Below are positions 1-15,300 of a stretch of DNA of 64,000 nucleotides, piece by piece. The translations under genes were made by a program, and so were the position numbers. The notes below the pieces were generated by a model. The model saw only the letters and a list, made by a program, of their open reading frames with translations, was not told the DNA's origin and did no database searches. The stretch covers positions 6,389,730 through 6,453,729 of the forward strand of contig NW_024881324.1 in the NCBI RefSeq assembly GCF_018691265.1, read 5' to 3'. Origin of the DNA: Tyto alba (taxonomy: Eukaryota; Chordata; Aves; Strigiformes; Tytonidae). Position 1 is the first letter of the stretch. The number at the start of each line of letters is the position of its first letter.

Positions 1-3000
1 ATTTATAGCTGTCAATGAAAACTGGTGGCTGTGATACTTCCACACCATTTGACTGGTGAGGAACACGTAAGAAAGCACACCCAGTGTGACCAGTAAATGC
101 TGGGCTTGGGGATATAGCAAATGTGCTTATTGGATTTCTTATTAGGAGTATGAAGTATTGTTGTCTGTCCACCATTTCACAGAGTGTTATATCCACAGCA
201 CTATAGGTGGAAGGTAGCTTCTCATCCCATGGTCTTTGAAAATTTATATGGTGAGGATTAAGTAGCTTCTGAAACCTACCATCCAGCTCATGGCTTCAAT
301 GGGACAGGTTATACCACAGGACAAATTTTCCCCTTACGTCATAGTGTAAAATATCACAGAATGAATGCAACCTAATTAGGAGTATAGATAACTGCTTACT
401 TGCAAATTAGAAATCCAAATAAAAGCTGGAACACTTAACAACTTCATGTTAGATGATTAATTCCTACATATGTATTGGGAGACTATTAATTTTGCTAATC
501 CAACAATACAATACCTTAAATACACATTTGTCAAACTCTGTCAGAAGCCCTCAGTATGGCTGATCACTGACTTCTGTATATTGTACGTGTAATTAAGATT
601 CTTAAATTTCCCCTGAGATGTGAAGTTAAATATGACAGGTTTAAGATGTTCTACACATAGAGAATTTAAAACCTGATAATGGTTTCTGACATCTCAACCT
701 ATGTTTACAAAGAAGCAAGAAACTTCAGCATATCACCAAAGCAGAAGAAAGAGAAATTTTAAGATCTACTTAAAATAGTTGAGATGCAACTCAAATGCTT
801 TAGACAAATCCATTGTTCCTAACAGAAAACAATGTCGACATAAGGCAGTGACTACAAACAGCTGATAGAAAGCAAAATAAAATGAAGTTAAAACAGTAAG
901 AGCAAAACTGAAATATGGGCATTCATAACTAGAGATTTATTTAGAGACCTGTTTATCCCAGCACAAAGTGTATGACAGGACTGTTGCTCCCTTTTGTATG
1001 ACGAACCTACAGCAATTAAATGCACAAAACCACATATACGCATGGAGTTTTCTTTTCCACATACATGTACTTATTAAAAAAACCCTGTCTAAATTTTCTT
1101 AGTTCGGAATATGATTAATGCAGCCTATCAGAAGCCAGATGGTGCAAAACCAGAGCCATCAATCAAAATGAAAAGACCACTGAGTGCTATCCAGAGCGAT
1201 GTGCTTTCAAATGGAATTTCTGGTCACGGACCCTAGCGCGAGATGTGCAGGCGAAGCCAGAAACATCGCAGCACTGCCCCTGAGGAACGGCCAGAAACAT
1301 GTCAGGCTTTGTTAGGCAAAAAACCTGGCGAAGTAGTACTTGCTGCTGTAGGATCTGACTGAAAAAGGCTCTGCAAGCCAAATATATGTACTTTAAATAA
1401 AAAATTAAAAGCAATCTCTTTAATGAGTTTAATAATGTTTGCACTGATGACAGTATCTGTCAAACTGTGCACTTGCCATTTGATTTAATATGGGATTGTG
1501 CCATACATTAACAAAGCAGCTGCCACTGTCTGTCTGACACGTGAATTGGTATTTAATGTCTGTTCCTGCACAGGACTTACAAATGGTTCAAATTCTTAGC
1601 TTTATATTACACATTTTCTGCAAATGTTCTATGGACAACAAGGTAGAGGTTTGCAATGTAAAACTGTGATAGCTTATGTCTTGTAAGGTTTTGTACCAAG
1701 CAGGCCTTTTGTATAAAAAGTGTGTTTGTAAAAATAAAAGGCATGAAGAAGCATAATTTCTGTACACACACCTCATAAATGATGCTAGCAATATTAAAAG
1801 AGATGTGAAAATGAGTAGCAGTAAGAACACTCAGGTACTTTTTCCTGAAAAAAAGCATGACAGTGTGAAATAAAGGAGTTGTCAGTATGACTGCTTGTAT
1901 TTGCAACCTGAAGCATTTTATCAAACCACCTCTCTTATGTGCGCTACATATATCAAATTTCATAGAAATATATTTTTTGGGAAAAAAAATATTTCCTTGT
2001 GTGTTTTAAAGACATTTGTCAACTACTTACATATCCATCTTTTTTTCTATAAGGCTAGATGAGTAGATATGACTACCATGATTGTATGAGAAACGGGTGA
2101 AAGAAAAATGAAACATGACCTAAAGCAGCATTTATATGAACTAAAATGTCATCTTTAAAGATCAACCTTTTAGTTGCTTTCAGTGATATTAGAAAATGCC
2201 ACGTTTATCACAAAGAAATTGTAATGCTCCTGTTCCTCTAAGGAGATATAAACCCCTCAATTTTATCCTGGTGGGTGCCAGGAGATACCAAACCTTAAAT
2301 TTGCCATTGGCCTCACAAGCCTCTTATACTTCAGATACTGCAAATCAAACAGAGGCAGTCTCTAGAATTACAGGAAGAAGCTACACCTTATTGGAAATAT
2401 TTTTTTTGATGTTGTAATCTTGTCAAAATTTGAAATGACAAAGTAAATTCCAAAGAAGATGGCTGCCATATGAGCCTCTCAAGATGGAGCCTTTCCCTCA
2501 AAACATGCATGGAAGGATGGATAATTTATTTTATCCTTCTTTGGATGGATACAGTTTTTTGGGATGAAAACTATTTTATGTACATAAAATACCAGAATAC
2601 AGAGGAAAAATAATACAAAGAACGTTGTAATTGAGGAATGAAACATGTTTTGTTAACGTGCATTTCTAACAAAATCCAGGTTTGTACCTCTCTTCCTCCT
2701 AACAGCACCACTTCTTCTTTCTGATACACTAAAGCTCAAGTACAGCTGAAATCAAATCATGTGTTTTAGATGCTTTCTTCTGCCTTGAACTGGGGCCTAG
2801 GCCTCCATGGTATTTCCATACTGCAGAGTGAACTCAAAGTCTACTGACTCTGAGCCTCCACCCCTGAACTACGTTTGGGAGTCTTTCAAGCCTCTCCTAA
2901 TTTACATGGGTAGATTATGTTAATATCTGGATAACCAAACTGAACGCTGCCAGTTTTACTGCAAGCATGCATGCTAAATCATGAGAGCACTGACATGGTT

Positions 3001-3973
3001 CAGTGCTCATCCCACAATTCCCAAAAAGGATGAGTCACTGGTAAGAAACATTGGACGTTTTTCTAGTTACATCTGAATACAAACACACCCCCCCCGCCCC
3101 TAAGACTACGAGCCCTTCCCTCAGACACAGGCAGACTGAATGCATGCTTGTAAGAACCCTAAATTTCACACGCAGCTAAGATGCTTTGCTGCAGGTGACC
3201 ATCACCTATCTAAAATCCACAAGGTTTTCTAGCAGCTTCTGAGACTCCTCCTCCAACTGCCCTTGAAAGCTGAGCACTCGAGCCGAGAGTGGCTTCGCTG
3301 CGCTGCGCCGGCAGGCAGCTGGGGAACAACCTTCCTGTGTAGAACAAGCCGAAGCTCAAATTCTATCTACAGTTTTACTGGGTCACTTTTCTCAGACTTG
3401 TCTGTTCAACTGTATGATAACTAACCTTTCTTCATTCTTTTAAGTGGCATATAGTACAGAGAAGAAATGATAACAAAATGAAAAATGAAGGAGTGTTGCT
3501 AGTTCCAAGAGTTTAAATGACAGCAGAAGATGGAATCGCAGCCAGTGCTGACTTACAATGAATTGCGAGAAATGTGACCCCATCCTTCCCTGACTTACTT
3601 GAAATACACCAGATTGATTCCATGCATCATCCAGAAACAAATGTTTTTTTGTGGGTGTGTGCATGTGTGTATATGTAAGGCTATGCAGAAGAATATTAAG
3701 AGAGGATAAGGAGATCCAACATTTCCATATTCCCATTATCAGACACAAAGCCAGAAAACACACACCTGCTTCACAGCTTTATATCAAAGGGTCATTAAAA
3801 CAAGTATTTAAACAGGATTAAGGAAGAAGAAAAGTAAATGGAGTATGTTCACTCCATGCAAGAGAGTAAAAATCTCACCCAAGATTTTAGGTACTAGATT
3901 ACCGAAAATCTTCTGGTAATAAAAGAATTGATGCCAATTTGGTTAACATTTAGAACTTTAAATAGTATGTCAA

Positions 3974-4004
3974 CTTAATTCAAGTACACTGTACTTGAAT
4001 TAAG
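3974..4004. repeat. Perfect inverted repeat, 14-bp arms, 3-bp spacer
   Basis: Left arm CTTAATTCAAGTAC (3974-3987), spacer ACT, right arm GTACTTGAATTAAG (3991-4004). The arms are exact reverse complements, so the site could extrude a cruciform or fold as a hairpin in RNA from either strand. No flanking transposon ends were found. Confidence 0.97.
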
Positions 4005-7000
4005 AAATACCGTAGCAATTTTATGAGCAAAACCAACTATTGTTCTCCAGTGAGAAGACAGGGATCAGAACGTAAAGCTAGTTAACATATCCATCAGCAA
4101 AGCTGCCAAAATGTGGGTCTCTGGATATGTAATTATTTAATAGCAAGCTCAAGAGCTTGGTCATAGGAACACTTAGGTCAATAGCAAAGTTTAAGTTCCT
4201 GAATGGTGAAGAACTCTGCTCCCACCTCCGTGGGTGGGCCCCACTACGCTGTGCTCATGCACTGCTACCCGCGCTGCACTGATCGATGCCTTCCACTCAG
4301 GCACCAGCGCTGTCTCCCACAGCCACCTCCATGCCGTGACAAGGTACAGCTGCAGAAATAAGGGGCTCCGTAAAGACAAAGAGTTAAAAACAAAACAAAA
4401 AAAAAAAAATGGAAGGGCAGGTGAACTAAATTAAAGGGAGAGAGAATACAGTGTTAATACCTGAAGAAGATTCTAAACAAAGAATATTTAGGTAGGAAGA
4501 GACAAAAAAAAAGAAGGTAGACTACACAAAGAAGGAGTAATTTTTTTGGGGGGGCTGAAGAGAAATGGTAATAGAATAAAGACAGAGGGGAAAAAAAAAA
4601 AGAGAGAAGGTGAAAGATAACTGGGAAATCCAATCCATTACAAACTGCACAGCCACAGAGAGATACCGGTCAAATGAGATGTTAGGGAATGGGAGAAGGA
4701 AAGACACCTGAACCTGGTCTGAACTTGAAACAACCATAGAACTATTAGTTTTCCACTCCATCACATTGCCAATGCAAGATTAAAGAGAGCTTAGAAGAAT
4801 TTTTGATAGGGCCAGGACTGTCGATGTCAAGGTTTTCTAGCAACTTATTTTAGAAAACCTATCTTCCATACTTTTGTGTCAGTACCACAGTAACGATGGA
4901 CAAGGTACATGAGTGATAGGAGATATGCAGCAAAAGGTAATGCCCTTCGCTGGAAAATAACAAGAGGATTAATGCATGTCAAACAATTTGTTTTACTTGA
5001 GTTCATATGACAAGTATTTAATATCACCATAAGGCTTGTGTCTCATTTTATATTTCAATTTTTTTTTTGAGGTAGAAAATACTTATTTGAGGCAATCTGC
5101 TGTACCAGGTAGCACTGCATGCTGTACCAAGGAGAAAAACTGTGAAGTAAATGACCACTATTTTCATGATTATTGAACTGGAAAAATGTATAGAAGTTTT
5201 TACATGGGAGGGAGGGGTATATGTGGATTACATCAGCTGATTTCTTAAAACTGTTCTCAAGATAATTAACGAAGATATTTCAATAATACATTGGTACCTG
5301 TGAAACTTCTTTCAACATCTAAGTCCATGCATGCTCATATAGCATCACCTTTGTGTAGATCCAAACATGATTTGGCAGACTATTTTTAATTGTTTTTCAG
5401 AAACATAATTTTAAAAAGATAGAAAAAAAATACCTGTTTAACCTAATTCAGACAAAGCCTCCCTTCTGGTTGATAATTGAGGTAACAATCCTAAACAATT
5501 CAGTTAGCATCAGATAAGGTCAGATGCTTTAAATATCCAATTACAGCAATAGTTACTAGCATTTAATATAGTTTTAACCAACGTATTAAGCATATATGCA
5601 CTACGTGTTTGTATATATTTTAGGTTTTGTGTAAAACAAAAGCAACAAACAAATTATTGGTTGTACAGTAATAAATTCAAAAGCCTTTTCGTTGCACTGC
5701 TTTCCTTGCTTATTCTCCTATTTTCTACAAAACCCTAAAACAATTCCTAGTATTTGAACAGCCATTTCTGAACTGTCTATATATTAGCTTGCTCTGTGTT
5801 ACAGATGGCATAAACTTCAATGCAGCTAAGAGTTAAGTCAAGAAAAAGCAGGAGCTTTTCAGGCCACTAGATTTTCTTCACTATCATCAAGTAATGTTCA
5901 AGTGTGCCATTAGCACAAGGCCGCTGCACTGCTCTTCCAAACAGAAATTACTTTTCTCTTTCAGTAGCCTTCTTTGAAGCCTCACATCATATCAAGAACA
6001 CAAAACAGCTTTATGTAACCTCCTCCGAAAAGTGGTTCTGAACACAAGGGAAGGGAAAAGAGAAGAATGGATGTAGGTTACAATAAGAATATTTCCATAA
6101 AGCGCAGTCATATCTGACATCTGAGCTATTAAATTAAACCTGAAGTCTATTTTGAGGCAGGAGACAGCAAAAGGCTCTGTCTCTTTTCAGCAATAACTTA
6201 GAAAACCTTTTCGTCTTACAGAAGAACAATTCAAAGCACCTGTTATAGGAAATTCAGACTATGACTTATATCACAGGCATTGCAACCTCACAGCTGCCTT
6301 ATGGTTCAGTACAATGCTGTTCCTGGAATAAATGGAAAGCAGGTTAAAAGGATTTTTGTTATTTTCCAGAATCATATACCCAAGTCATTACCCCCAAAAT
6401 ATGAAGGCTGAGACAGTATCTCAAAACTACTTTCTTTTTTTCTGGTTCAAAAGTAAAACCTACACAATCACAGCATTTCCAGTGCACATGCACATTTTAC
6501 AAAACACAGTTAATATCTGAGAAACATTACTGTCCTTAGGAAAAATAATAATTATGTGTTTCAGCAGTTCTGAAATTTCCCATTTCCAGATTCAAAAAAT
6601 CATCCAAACCTGCCTTACTTGAACACGCTAGCTGCATTGCCTCGTATGTAAAACAAGCCACTTCCTAATGCCAGTGGCCATGAAAGATGGCCAGTAACAA
6701 ACAAACACAGAAGTAGAAGATGGCAAAGTCTGGGAGGTCAGGAACTACTAAAAATGTACAAACATAGATTACTGAGAGATCTAAATCTCACCTGTCAGGT
6801 GTGTTTAATGCTGCAGCTAAGTTTTAGTCTTTCACTAGCTTCTTCTAAGAAACTACTCTCATAGCAACACCTCCAACCCTACAAGTGTCCAACATTTCAA
6901 TTTACATGTCCTCTCCTATAATCACATCATACCACAGTGCTGACACATCTTCAAAAACAAAGATTTTAGAATCTAATTAACAGAGTATTACGGTGATGCC

Positions 7001-10000
7001 GGTCGTGAGAAAGTTAGCCAACATAGGCATTTTAGAGTTGTTTCTTTCAGTAGACATCAGAATTTCATTTGTTCAATTTTGCTTATTTGTGAAGGATGCA
7101 CAGAAGGTCCAACTTCCCTGAACATGGGAGAAAAAAATGAAAGGAAGCAGCTTGCTGCTAGGAAAACTGGTCCCAAAAGAAACGCTTAACTTCCCATCTT
7201 CCCCCATTTCTGTTGTTTAACGAGCCAATCCTCACCCCTGTGAAGACAGTTTCGCTGGTTCTCAGTGCCGCCACGGCCACCCTCCATAGCCCTGCCACGG
7301 CCTGCGATCCCCAGAGGCCACCAGCTACAGCACAGGGGCTGGAAGGAGTGCAGGACTAGGTGGCTTTTGCTACCAGAAACCAGCAGACTCCAATCCCTCA
7401 TGCCTCACCTGAGACTTTCCCCTTGCTTTTGGAAACTCCATGTTTCACACAGGTGCCCACGATGACTTCCAGACAATGCCACAGCCTTTGGCATTGATAT
7501 GATTAATATTTTGTATTCTTGTCATTGAAAACCACTTGGACCGTTCAGATATGCCTCCATAGATAGTGCCAAAAGAGATCCTACCTGTTCGATAGTGGCT
7601 CCTGTTTTATTATGAAAACAGTTTCAGCCCCTGATTACTTACAGCCTCTTTCAATGTGTAGTAGTATAATTATTCCATTTTTCTGATTTACAAATGCCTT
7701 AGATTCTCCAGAGGAGCTACAGAACCCAGCAGAAGAAAGACGTGCCCTACAACCACAGTTTAAGGACGCTGACATTACATTATTTTCCATTAAAAATTGG
7801 GCTAAGTGTTGGTTGAAAATAATTTTCATGGTAAGTTTGTGGCAGCAGCCATTAGCACCTTAAGGATAGACAGACATAGCCTTGTTATTAATCTTCCTTG
7901 AGCCTGTTCTGCACACATCTACCTTTATCAAAGCCAACAGCATGCAGGACATCACCCCTCCTGAAATTGGTCACCAGGCCATGAGCTAGACAAAAAAAAA
8001 TATCCCCAAAACAAAAAAAGAAAGCTTTTTGTCACTTACTCGTGTATCTTAATACAACGGTCCATACAACTTGCCAATTATACATGAATTGTATATGGGG
8101 TTTTAATTTTTTGCATGTTCTAACATTTCCAGAACACATTAATAAAGCATTTTAAGCATGACGCTTAAAGATTTTACAATTATTCTAGTAGCATTGCATC
8201 ATTTAGAGCACATTTTGAAATAGCAATTTGTTTTTTTAAACCTGAGCACTTCCAACTTGGAAAAAATCTCTCAAAAAACTCTTTTCAAATCACATGAACA
8301 CTGACTTTATTTCTTACTTGGTTGGACACCACATATGCTAAAATAAATCACTAATGCTGCACGACATGACCTTATTTTTTCATTGATTGTGCCCTATTCT
8401 CAAGCAAGAGTCAGGTTGCAAAAGCCAGAAAGGAATCCAGAGCTGAGTAACAAGCACAGCTCTCGGAGGATTTCTCAGTGTAAGACCACAATGCTGCCAG
8501 AGGCATGAACGGCCGTGCCCTACGGTGTCTCTCTCTGGCTATCCTCTCAAGAAGGTAGAGCAGCAAAGTGAACAGTAGTTCTGCTATACTGAGTTTACTA
8601 CATGTATAACCATTCTTTTGCAGAGCATAAATTGAGGATTATAGTTTTAAACAACTGCTCCAGGGCTAGACTGAATACTGAACTCATCTGACAAAAAGAA
8701 GAAAAGGAACGAGGGCTCTGTGCTGCTGAATTTGGACACTTGCTGCATACTGGATCCTGGAGCTGATACTAAGCTTCTCAAACCTGTTGTTTTCACCAGG
8801 TAACCTGCTATCACAACTGCCTTAATAGCTCTCAAAAAAACTGGGTCATAAGTTTTAAAGGGCAAACATCATTTGGGAGAAAGATACTAAGGGAGTTAAA
8901 CATCCACTGCAGACAGAATTAAATTCTTGCTGTGTGAAATGTGGAATCTCACAGTGTACACACAAAAAAGATTCAGCAGAAATATAAGATTCAGTGCAAA
9001 TATAATCCTTCATTAAATGAGTTACTAGAAAACTGGCCAGATTATAGCTATGGGTGAAAAGAGCACTCCTCAACTATCTTCTTTTTAATTTAAATCACTA
9101 GAACTGTTGTGGTACAGCTTCATGAGCATGCCATTTTTACCTCATTTTTCTGATCGTCCTAGGAAAAGATAAACTGTACATATAATTGGAAGAGCTGTTC
9201 TATTGCTAACTAGAGAAAAGTTACAGAGCAGACAAATCTTGACTCTCAAAAAAGCCAGATTATATGTACTCCTACTCTACATAAACACAGGAAAAAGCAA
9301 TTATTTCAGAACAAGGAATGGCTTCATCTACAAATAGAGTTCTATGTATTTTTACACATGCTAATTGAAATAAGTTTGAACAAATGGCAAACACCCATCT
9401 GAACAGTTTTTCCTAATCAAGATATATCTCAGCATTTCTTAAATAATTATTTAGTTTTAGAAAGAATGAATTTGAAAGGTATTTATTTCTTTAAACAAGA
9501 AAAAAAAATCTCTGAGAAAAGTGAGCTTTTTGTATGTGTCTGACATCAAGAATTCAATATATTTGCCAGGCATTCGAGACTGATGCTACAAATGAGCTTT
9601 GTCAGTGGCACAGGATCCAAAAGACACACACAGTCTCTGTAGTCAGAGGTGCTGTAAACACTACAGCGACACTAAGTGAAAGAACAGGATCAGATCCCCC
9701 TGAACAGGATAAGTATACAACCAAAGGGCAATTTTTGAGATTTGCTGTTGTATGGTTTCATCTGAACGATGAGAAGGGCAACTAGGTGGTAAACTACACA
9801 TAGTTAGGCATTAAAGAATACAGGAGCTTAACTACTCCTCCCCTGCTATCAGCAGAGGCAGAATACCTCCCATGTTTCCATATCTTCTACAATAAAGGAA
9901 TTTAAAAGCTCTGTCCCCTCTACTGCTGAATTAAGGACTCATTAGGTACAAGAGAAGATTCCACATCTAAAAGTGGAAGGAGAAGGAAATTCTTGACTTC

Positions 10001-12306
10001 CCCCTCCATAAAAGAACTGGCTTTTCACCTGGGAATGCAGAACCGCAAACACTTAAAATGTCTTTCACGATGCAGTAACTTACACTTGATAGGCAAATAT
10101 ATAGTAAGGTAAAATTTCCAAGAAGAGCTACTATTTGTAATAGCTATTAGTCTCCTGACCAAGCATAAATAATAATAATAATGTTTGTAAGATTAGTGTA
10201 GTTACTCCATCAAAACAACACTTTCTGGTTTAGTGAGTAAAGCACAAGCTTGGAATAATGAACATTTTCTCATTTATTTTTCTCTTTTCTAGAGATATCC
10301 CATCATAAAAGGATGAAGTTCTATCAAATCTTGGTAGACAGTCCTGTTCCAGCAACCGTACTTCATGAGATTCCTTTTTACATCTGCTTTAACTACTACA
10401 ACCAAGCTCCAATTTACCTCTTAAGGTTATCTCTTTTCTATTTTAGAAATGTTCTCAGAGGAAAACCTTTCAATCAACCAACTAAGAATCCTGGAAGCCA
10501 GTAATTTAAGTCATCCGTGCCATGATCTTGCATCACCAACACTGTCACAAAGCCATCATAAATTCTCCCCTTTTTACGCTTACTAAAAATAATTTACAAA
10601 ATAGCAAACCACCCCCAAAAAAACAACCCTTCTGACATGTAGATCAAAACAAAACAGAACAGAACTAGGGTAAAACTAATACAGTCCTCCATCTGAAGTA
10701 ACTGTATTTTCAACTGATGTTGATTACTGTTAGATTCAATATAGAAATTAAAAGTCCTCCCCTGGACTGCAACAATTGTGAAATTGGCACCTGAGATGGA
10801 AATTAAAAGCACAGAGCAAGAAATCTGCAGTGAATTTGTTGCAGCCACTACAAATGGGAAGTAGTTAGCAGAAGGAAAACCTTCAGTATCAAATGGAAAA
10901 TAAGGGAAGATCGTCTTTTTAATAAACTGTAATTTGTCCTTTTTTCCCCCCCTTTTACTCTCAGATACATATGCAGAATGTGCTTGGAAGCTACAAAAGA
11001 GCAGAACTTCAAAAATCACTCATCAAGCAATTGTGCTACTTTTAATAATTTACTAAAGGTCCTAAAACAAAGATCAAAAGGGAATATATCTAAGTGTTTA
11101 TATTCAATTCCACATTGCCTGATGACTAATTTGTAAAGAGTGCACAAGTCTTCACAACTGAAGCCAAAATCATTTGAGGATACTTTGATATAATGCCACA
11201 AAGGATATGAGCAGGAAGGCAGCAGGAGTTGCAAATGGCCAACCTCCATTAAAACTGCTAATAAAAGAATAATGGAATTTCCTTGTACTATGAATGAAAA
11301 GTGTTTGGCACAGGAGAATTTAGACATGGAGAAGAATTATCAAAGCTTCTGGTTCATCAGTTGCTTCTCCTTAATTGACTTACTATTACATTTACCTTCA
11401 AATGCTTCAACTCAAAAGAGCAATGATCCTATTCAAAATCTTGACACACTAATTTCCTTTATTCTTCATGTTTCTCAGTTTTTACAGGCCATTAATACCT
11501 GCTTTATCAATCCTTGTAAACAATGCAAGTCTGTCCATAAAAAGGATACTTCAAAGTGATGGATTTAACTTGAAGTGATATATAATTATTAAAATTACAG
11601 AATATACCTACTGCTTGACAATGGTTTTTAAACTCTAAATTTTCAAGTTGCTTGTAACTATGAAATTCTCATAGCATCAACCTACCTGATAAATTTTATT
11701 AATATTTACACAATGTATTTCTTTCTCATAGACACACATATATGCATGTGTTCATATGTAGAGATAGGTGCACATACATACACACTTCCGCCACTTCCTT
11801 GCCCCCAATATAAAATCTAGCTAATTTTTCCATCATACAGCTATTTGGTACATGGCCAGGAGAAGAAGGGGTAGAGTTCAGAACTTTCCTTTGAAATGTC
11901 TAAACAAAAAAATGATACAAATCTTTCTTTTTTGAAACTTGCAAAATCACGCATACTTTGCAAAACAGAAGCAGCAAAGACAGCCATCTCGTACTGCTGA
12001 CAAATTGTTACAAGGATGCACTTGCTTAAAAACACATGCCCACAGATGCATCCAAGATAGGAGGAACTCCCCGAAAATATTTACAAACCTACTTAACCCT
12101 CCTTCAGTCTGCTGCTTAATTCTCTTTTGCATAATGTCTACAAAAAACCCATGACATAGTTATAGCGCCGAAATGCTGTGATCTCTGTCTCCTGGTTCTC
12201 CAAAATCTTCTTGTAACAGCTTTAATTTTTTTATTTCACATTGCAATGTCTTTAAGGAAGTGGTCTCCTTTTCTCATCCTATATGGGATATAATAAACAA
12301 GGTGGT

Positions 12307-12333
12307 TGTTTTTTGTTTGTTTGTTTGTTTTTT
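12307..12333. repeat. (TTTG)n T-rich simple repeat
   Basis: Four TTTG units flanked by T runs. It could be the reverse-complement tail of an old retroposed sequence, but no body is recognisable next to it. Confidence 0.88.
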
Positions 12334-15300
12334 AACCAGGGTTCCCAAACTTTACAAATAAGGATCAAGTTATAATGATGATGTGTATTTCTTCTTCCCC
12401 CAGACCACCACCAGGCTGTTCGCAAAACAGCCTCTTCCAAGATGGTTCCAGAATCAATAGATAATTCATTAGTATCATGTATCTCAGGGCCTAATTGACA
12501 CAACAGGCTAAGCAACATACTCAAGGGTAACAGTTTCTAAATAGAGAGAAAAAAAGGAAGGCAATCCGATACCACATATGGTCACTTCACAGGATTTAGT
12601 GTCAGTCTATAAATTATACTTCTGTGAGGTTAATGTGAGTCATTGGTTTCACAAATCAGAAAATGCAGCTTTTCAAGCTTGGCTTGAATAAACAAAGAAA
12701 CATTTATATGATAGCATAATTTTAGTAACATGAATACCCTAGCACTTTCAATTTTATAATTTCCTCTAATTTTTGCATTTAACATGAAATATAGTTATCA
12801 CGTATGTTTGGAATTCTTAAGAACAAACATAGGTAGTATATTTTTTCTTACCTTATGATCATACGGACTGTAAGAATGGAACAGCTGAGACAGATCCTTT
12901 GTTCTCTGTTTTTTCTGAAAAATAGTATTAATAAATAAACCGTATTAGAAAAGTTAAAGGAAAAAGAAAGAGAGTACTGATTTAAAAAGCTGTATGCAGG
13001 TACAAACACATTCTCTCCCCACTTTGTTAATGGAACTGTAGGTATGAAGAGCAGTGTATGCATATTAAGGATATTAAGTATCACAGGAAATAATTAACAT
13101 ATATATTAACAATGTTAAGAACATATCCTTAATAAATAATAAAACACTAATCTATGGAACATCAGTGGAATGCGTAAACAGTTCAGATTTGTTTTAATTT
13201 CTGCACAATAAATCATAAATAATGTCTTCGAATACAGATAACAAAACTTGAATATTAGGCTCTAATCTTGCAAAGACTTGCCTACTATTCTAGCATGTAC
13301 ATGCAGTCTTGCTTTATAGCAAATTAGGTTTAAAGGAAGTCAGTTTAAAGAAGAACCATTTATTATTTTTCGATCTCTTTTGATGCTAATACTCTCATTG
13401 CTTTGACTGTGGAAAATTAATAGGTGGTATGCCATTTAATGCCAAGGCAAAGGGAAAAAACCTTCTGTTAAGAGCAAAGTTCAAAGACAAAACCTGCTTA
13501 ATCCAGCTTCTACTGAAATCAATGGAAGAGCTTTCAGTGATTTCAGCAGATGTTAAATAGAATCTCTCAGCTGTATCCTCTGGAGGGGGGGCAGGGAGAG
13601 CAGAAAATCACCCTTCCTCTTTAATGCAGGGATGAGTCACGAATAAATTCAAAGTTTTATTATGTCAAAACTGACAATGACTTACCTCATAGCCTGCGAA
13701 GGCAAAGCACTGTGTGTTGGAAAATGTGTAAAGGGGAAACAACTACAAGAACTCCTTGCTTATAGTCTGTACCATCATCTTATTTTAGGCACAGTTTCTG
13801 TGAAAGTAGTTTTCCAACTAAACTGGTGGGATCTGTTCACGTTTCCATCATACTGGGAACTAAAAAGACAGCTGCATGACTGCAGTATTGATTGTAACTT
13901 CTGGAAACTACAGGATAATTTAGTAATTTTTGATTATGCAAAACAAACCACATATTTCTCTGCCTTACATAGTTTTTATTTTCAGTGAAATGTACAGATG
14001 CAGAAACTCAGTCATAAAAGCTGTAACTTTAGTTACTAGTACAAATTAATGACAGCTGTATATTTCTGAGTCATTAAAAGTATCAGATTAATATTACTAC
14101 TTCTGTGAGGTCCCTACCTATGTTTTAGTTACAACCGCTGAAGAGTGAAGAAAATAATTTTTTATTCGTTGTCCTTCTTTAAATAAGAACAGTAAATTTT
14201 GTTTTCAGTATGAGAAGGTTACTTCTGTCATAGACAATTCTATTCAATTGTTTCTCTACGTCTACTAAGGGGCTTTAAAACTAATAGAAGCGTTATTAAA
14301 AAAGACGTTTCTGTTAGTATAGACTTTTTCAGCAATCAAACATGCCTTTGCCAAAGAAAATATCTCCCTTAGTAGAGAAACCTTTGCCCTCTAACCCCCA
14401 TTAATACTTCTTTTATTTCCAATGGGGAAAACCCCACTCAAATGAAAGCATCAGGTAGCACAACCCAAATTCCATCACCACCCTACAGTAACTTCTTTCC
14501 TGGTAGTACAGTTATATACAGTGAAAGTGCTCTAAAATACTGTAAGAAAGGATTTGGAGAAATGTGATAATAAATTGAAAAGAGATATCAAAACATTTAT
14601 TAAAAAGGTTGCTTACAACACTAATTTAATGTAGAACCATGCAAGAAGTACGCAAAACCATTTCAGTTTGGGATCTGGAGACCTCCACTAATCTGTATAG
14701 GAAAAAACCCCCACAAAATCCAGAAAAAGTGCAATTCTTTCTTTTTCTTACCGAAGATTGTTTCTCTTGTATCCATTCTGACTGCACACAAAATTCTTTT
14801 GAGTATTTTTATTGCAATAGCTTTAGTAACACTCAATAAAACTATATGACAGAAGCCCTCCTTATCCTTCACCCTTAGACTCTAGCCAAAATGCTATTTA
14901 CACAGTCAGCTAGACAAGACAAAGAATGAAGACGGCTTCCCTTACACGACACATTGACATAGTCTTCCAATTTTTATTATAGGAAATTATGGTTTCTTTC
15001 CTACCTTTCCACAAAGGGTAGAAGTTTTGCTTTTTGTACGAAACCAAAATGCTCATGACTGGGGAAATGCTGGAAATTCATGACACAGAGGAACATGGAA
15101 TGAAACTTCGAGATGCGCATGAGCAAATGCTGCCCCAAAATTCCCAGCATGCCCCATATGCTTAGCCGATCTAAATCTAAACAGCATTTGACTACTTTCT
15201 AGGAACCCTGAATACACGGAGACAAAAATGTATTAAGCACATAGTTAAGGCTTCTCAGTGATAATTTGTGTCTTTCTAGAACCGTGAGTTCAGCTTAACT

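Noticed and set aside
10594..11019. 141-codon minus-strand ORF
   Set aside because: AT-rich chance frame with no recognisable domain. It is inside an intron and lacks a convincing promoter or Kozak context.
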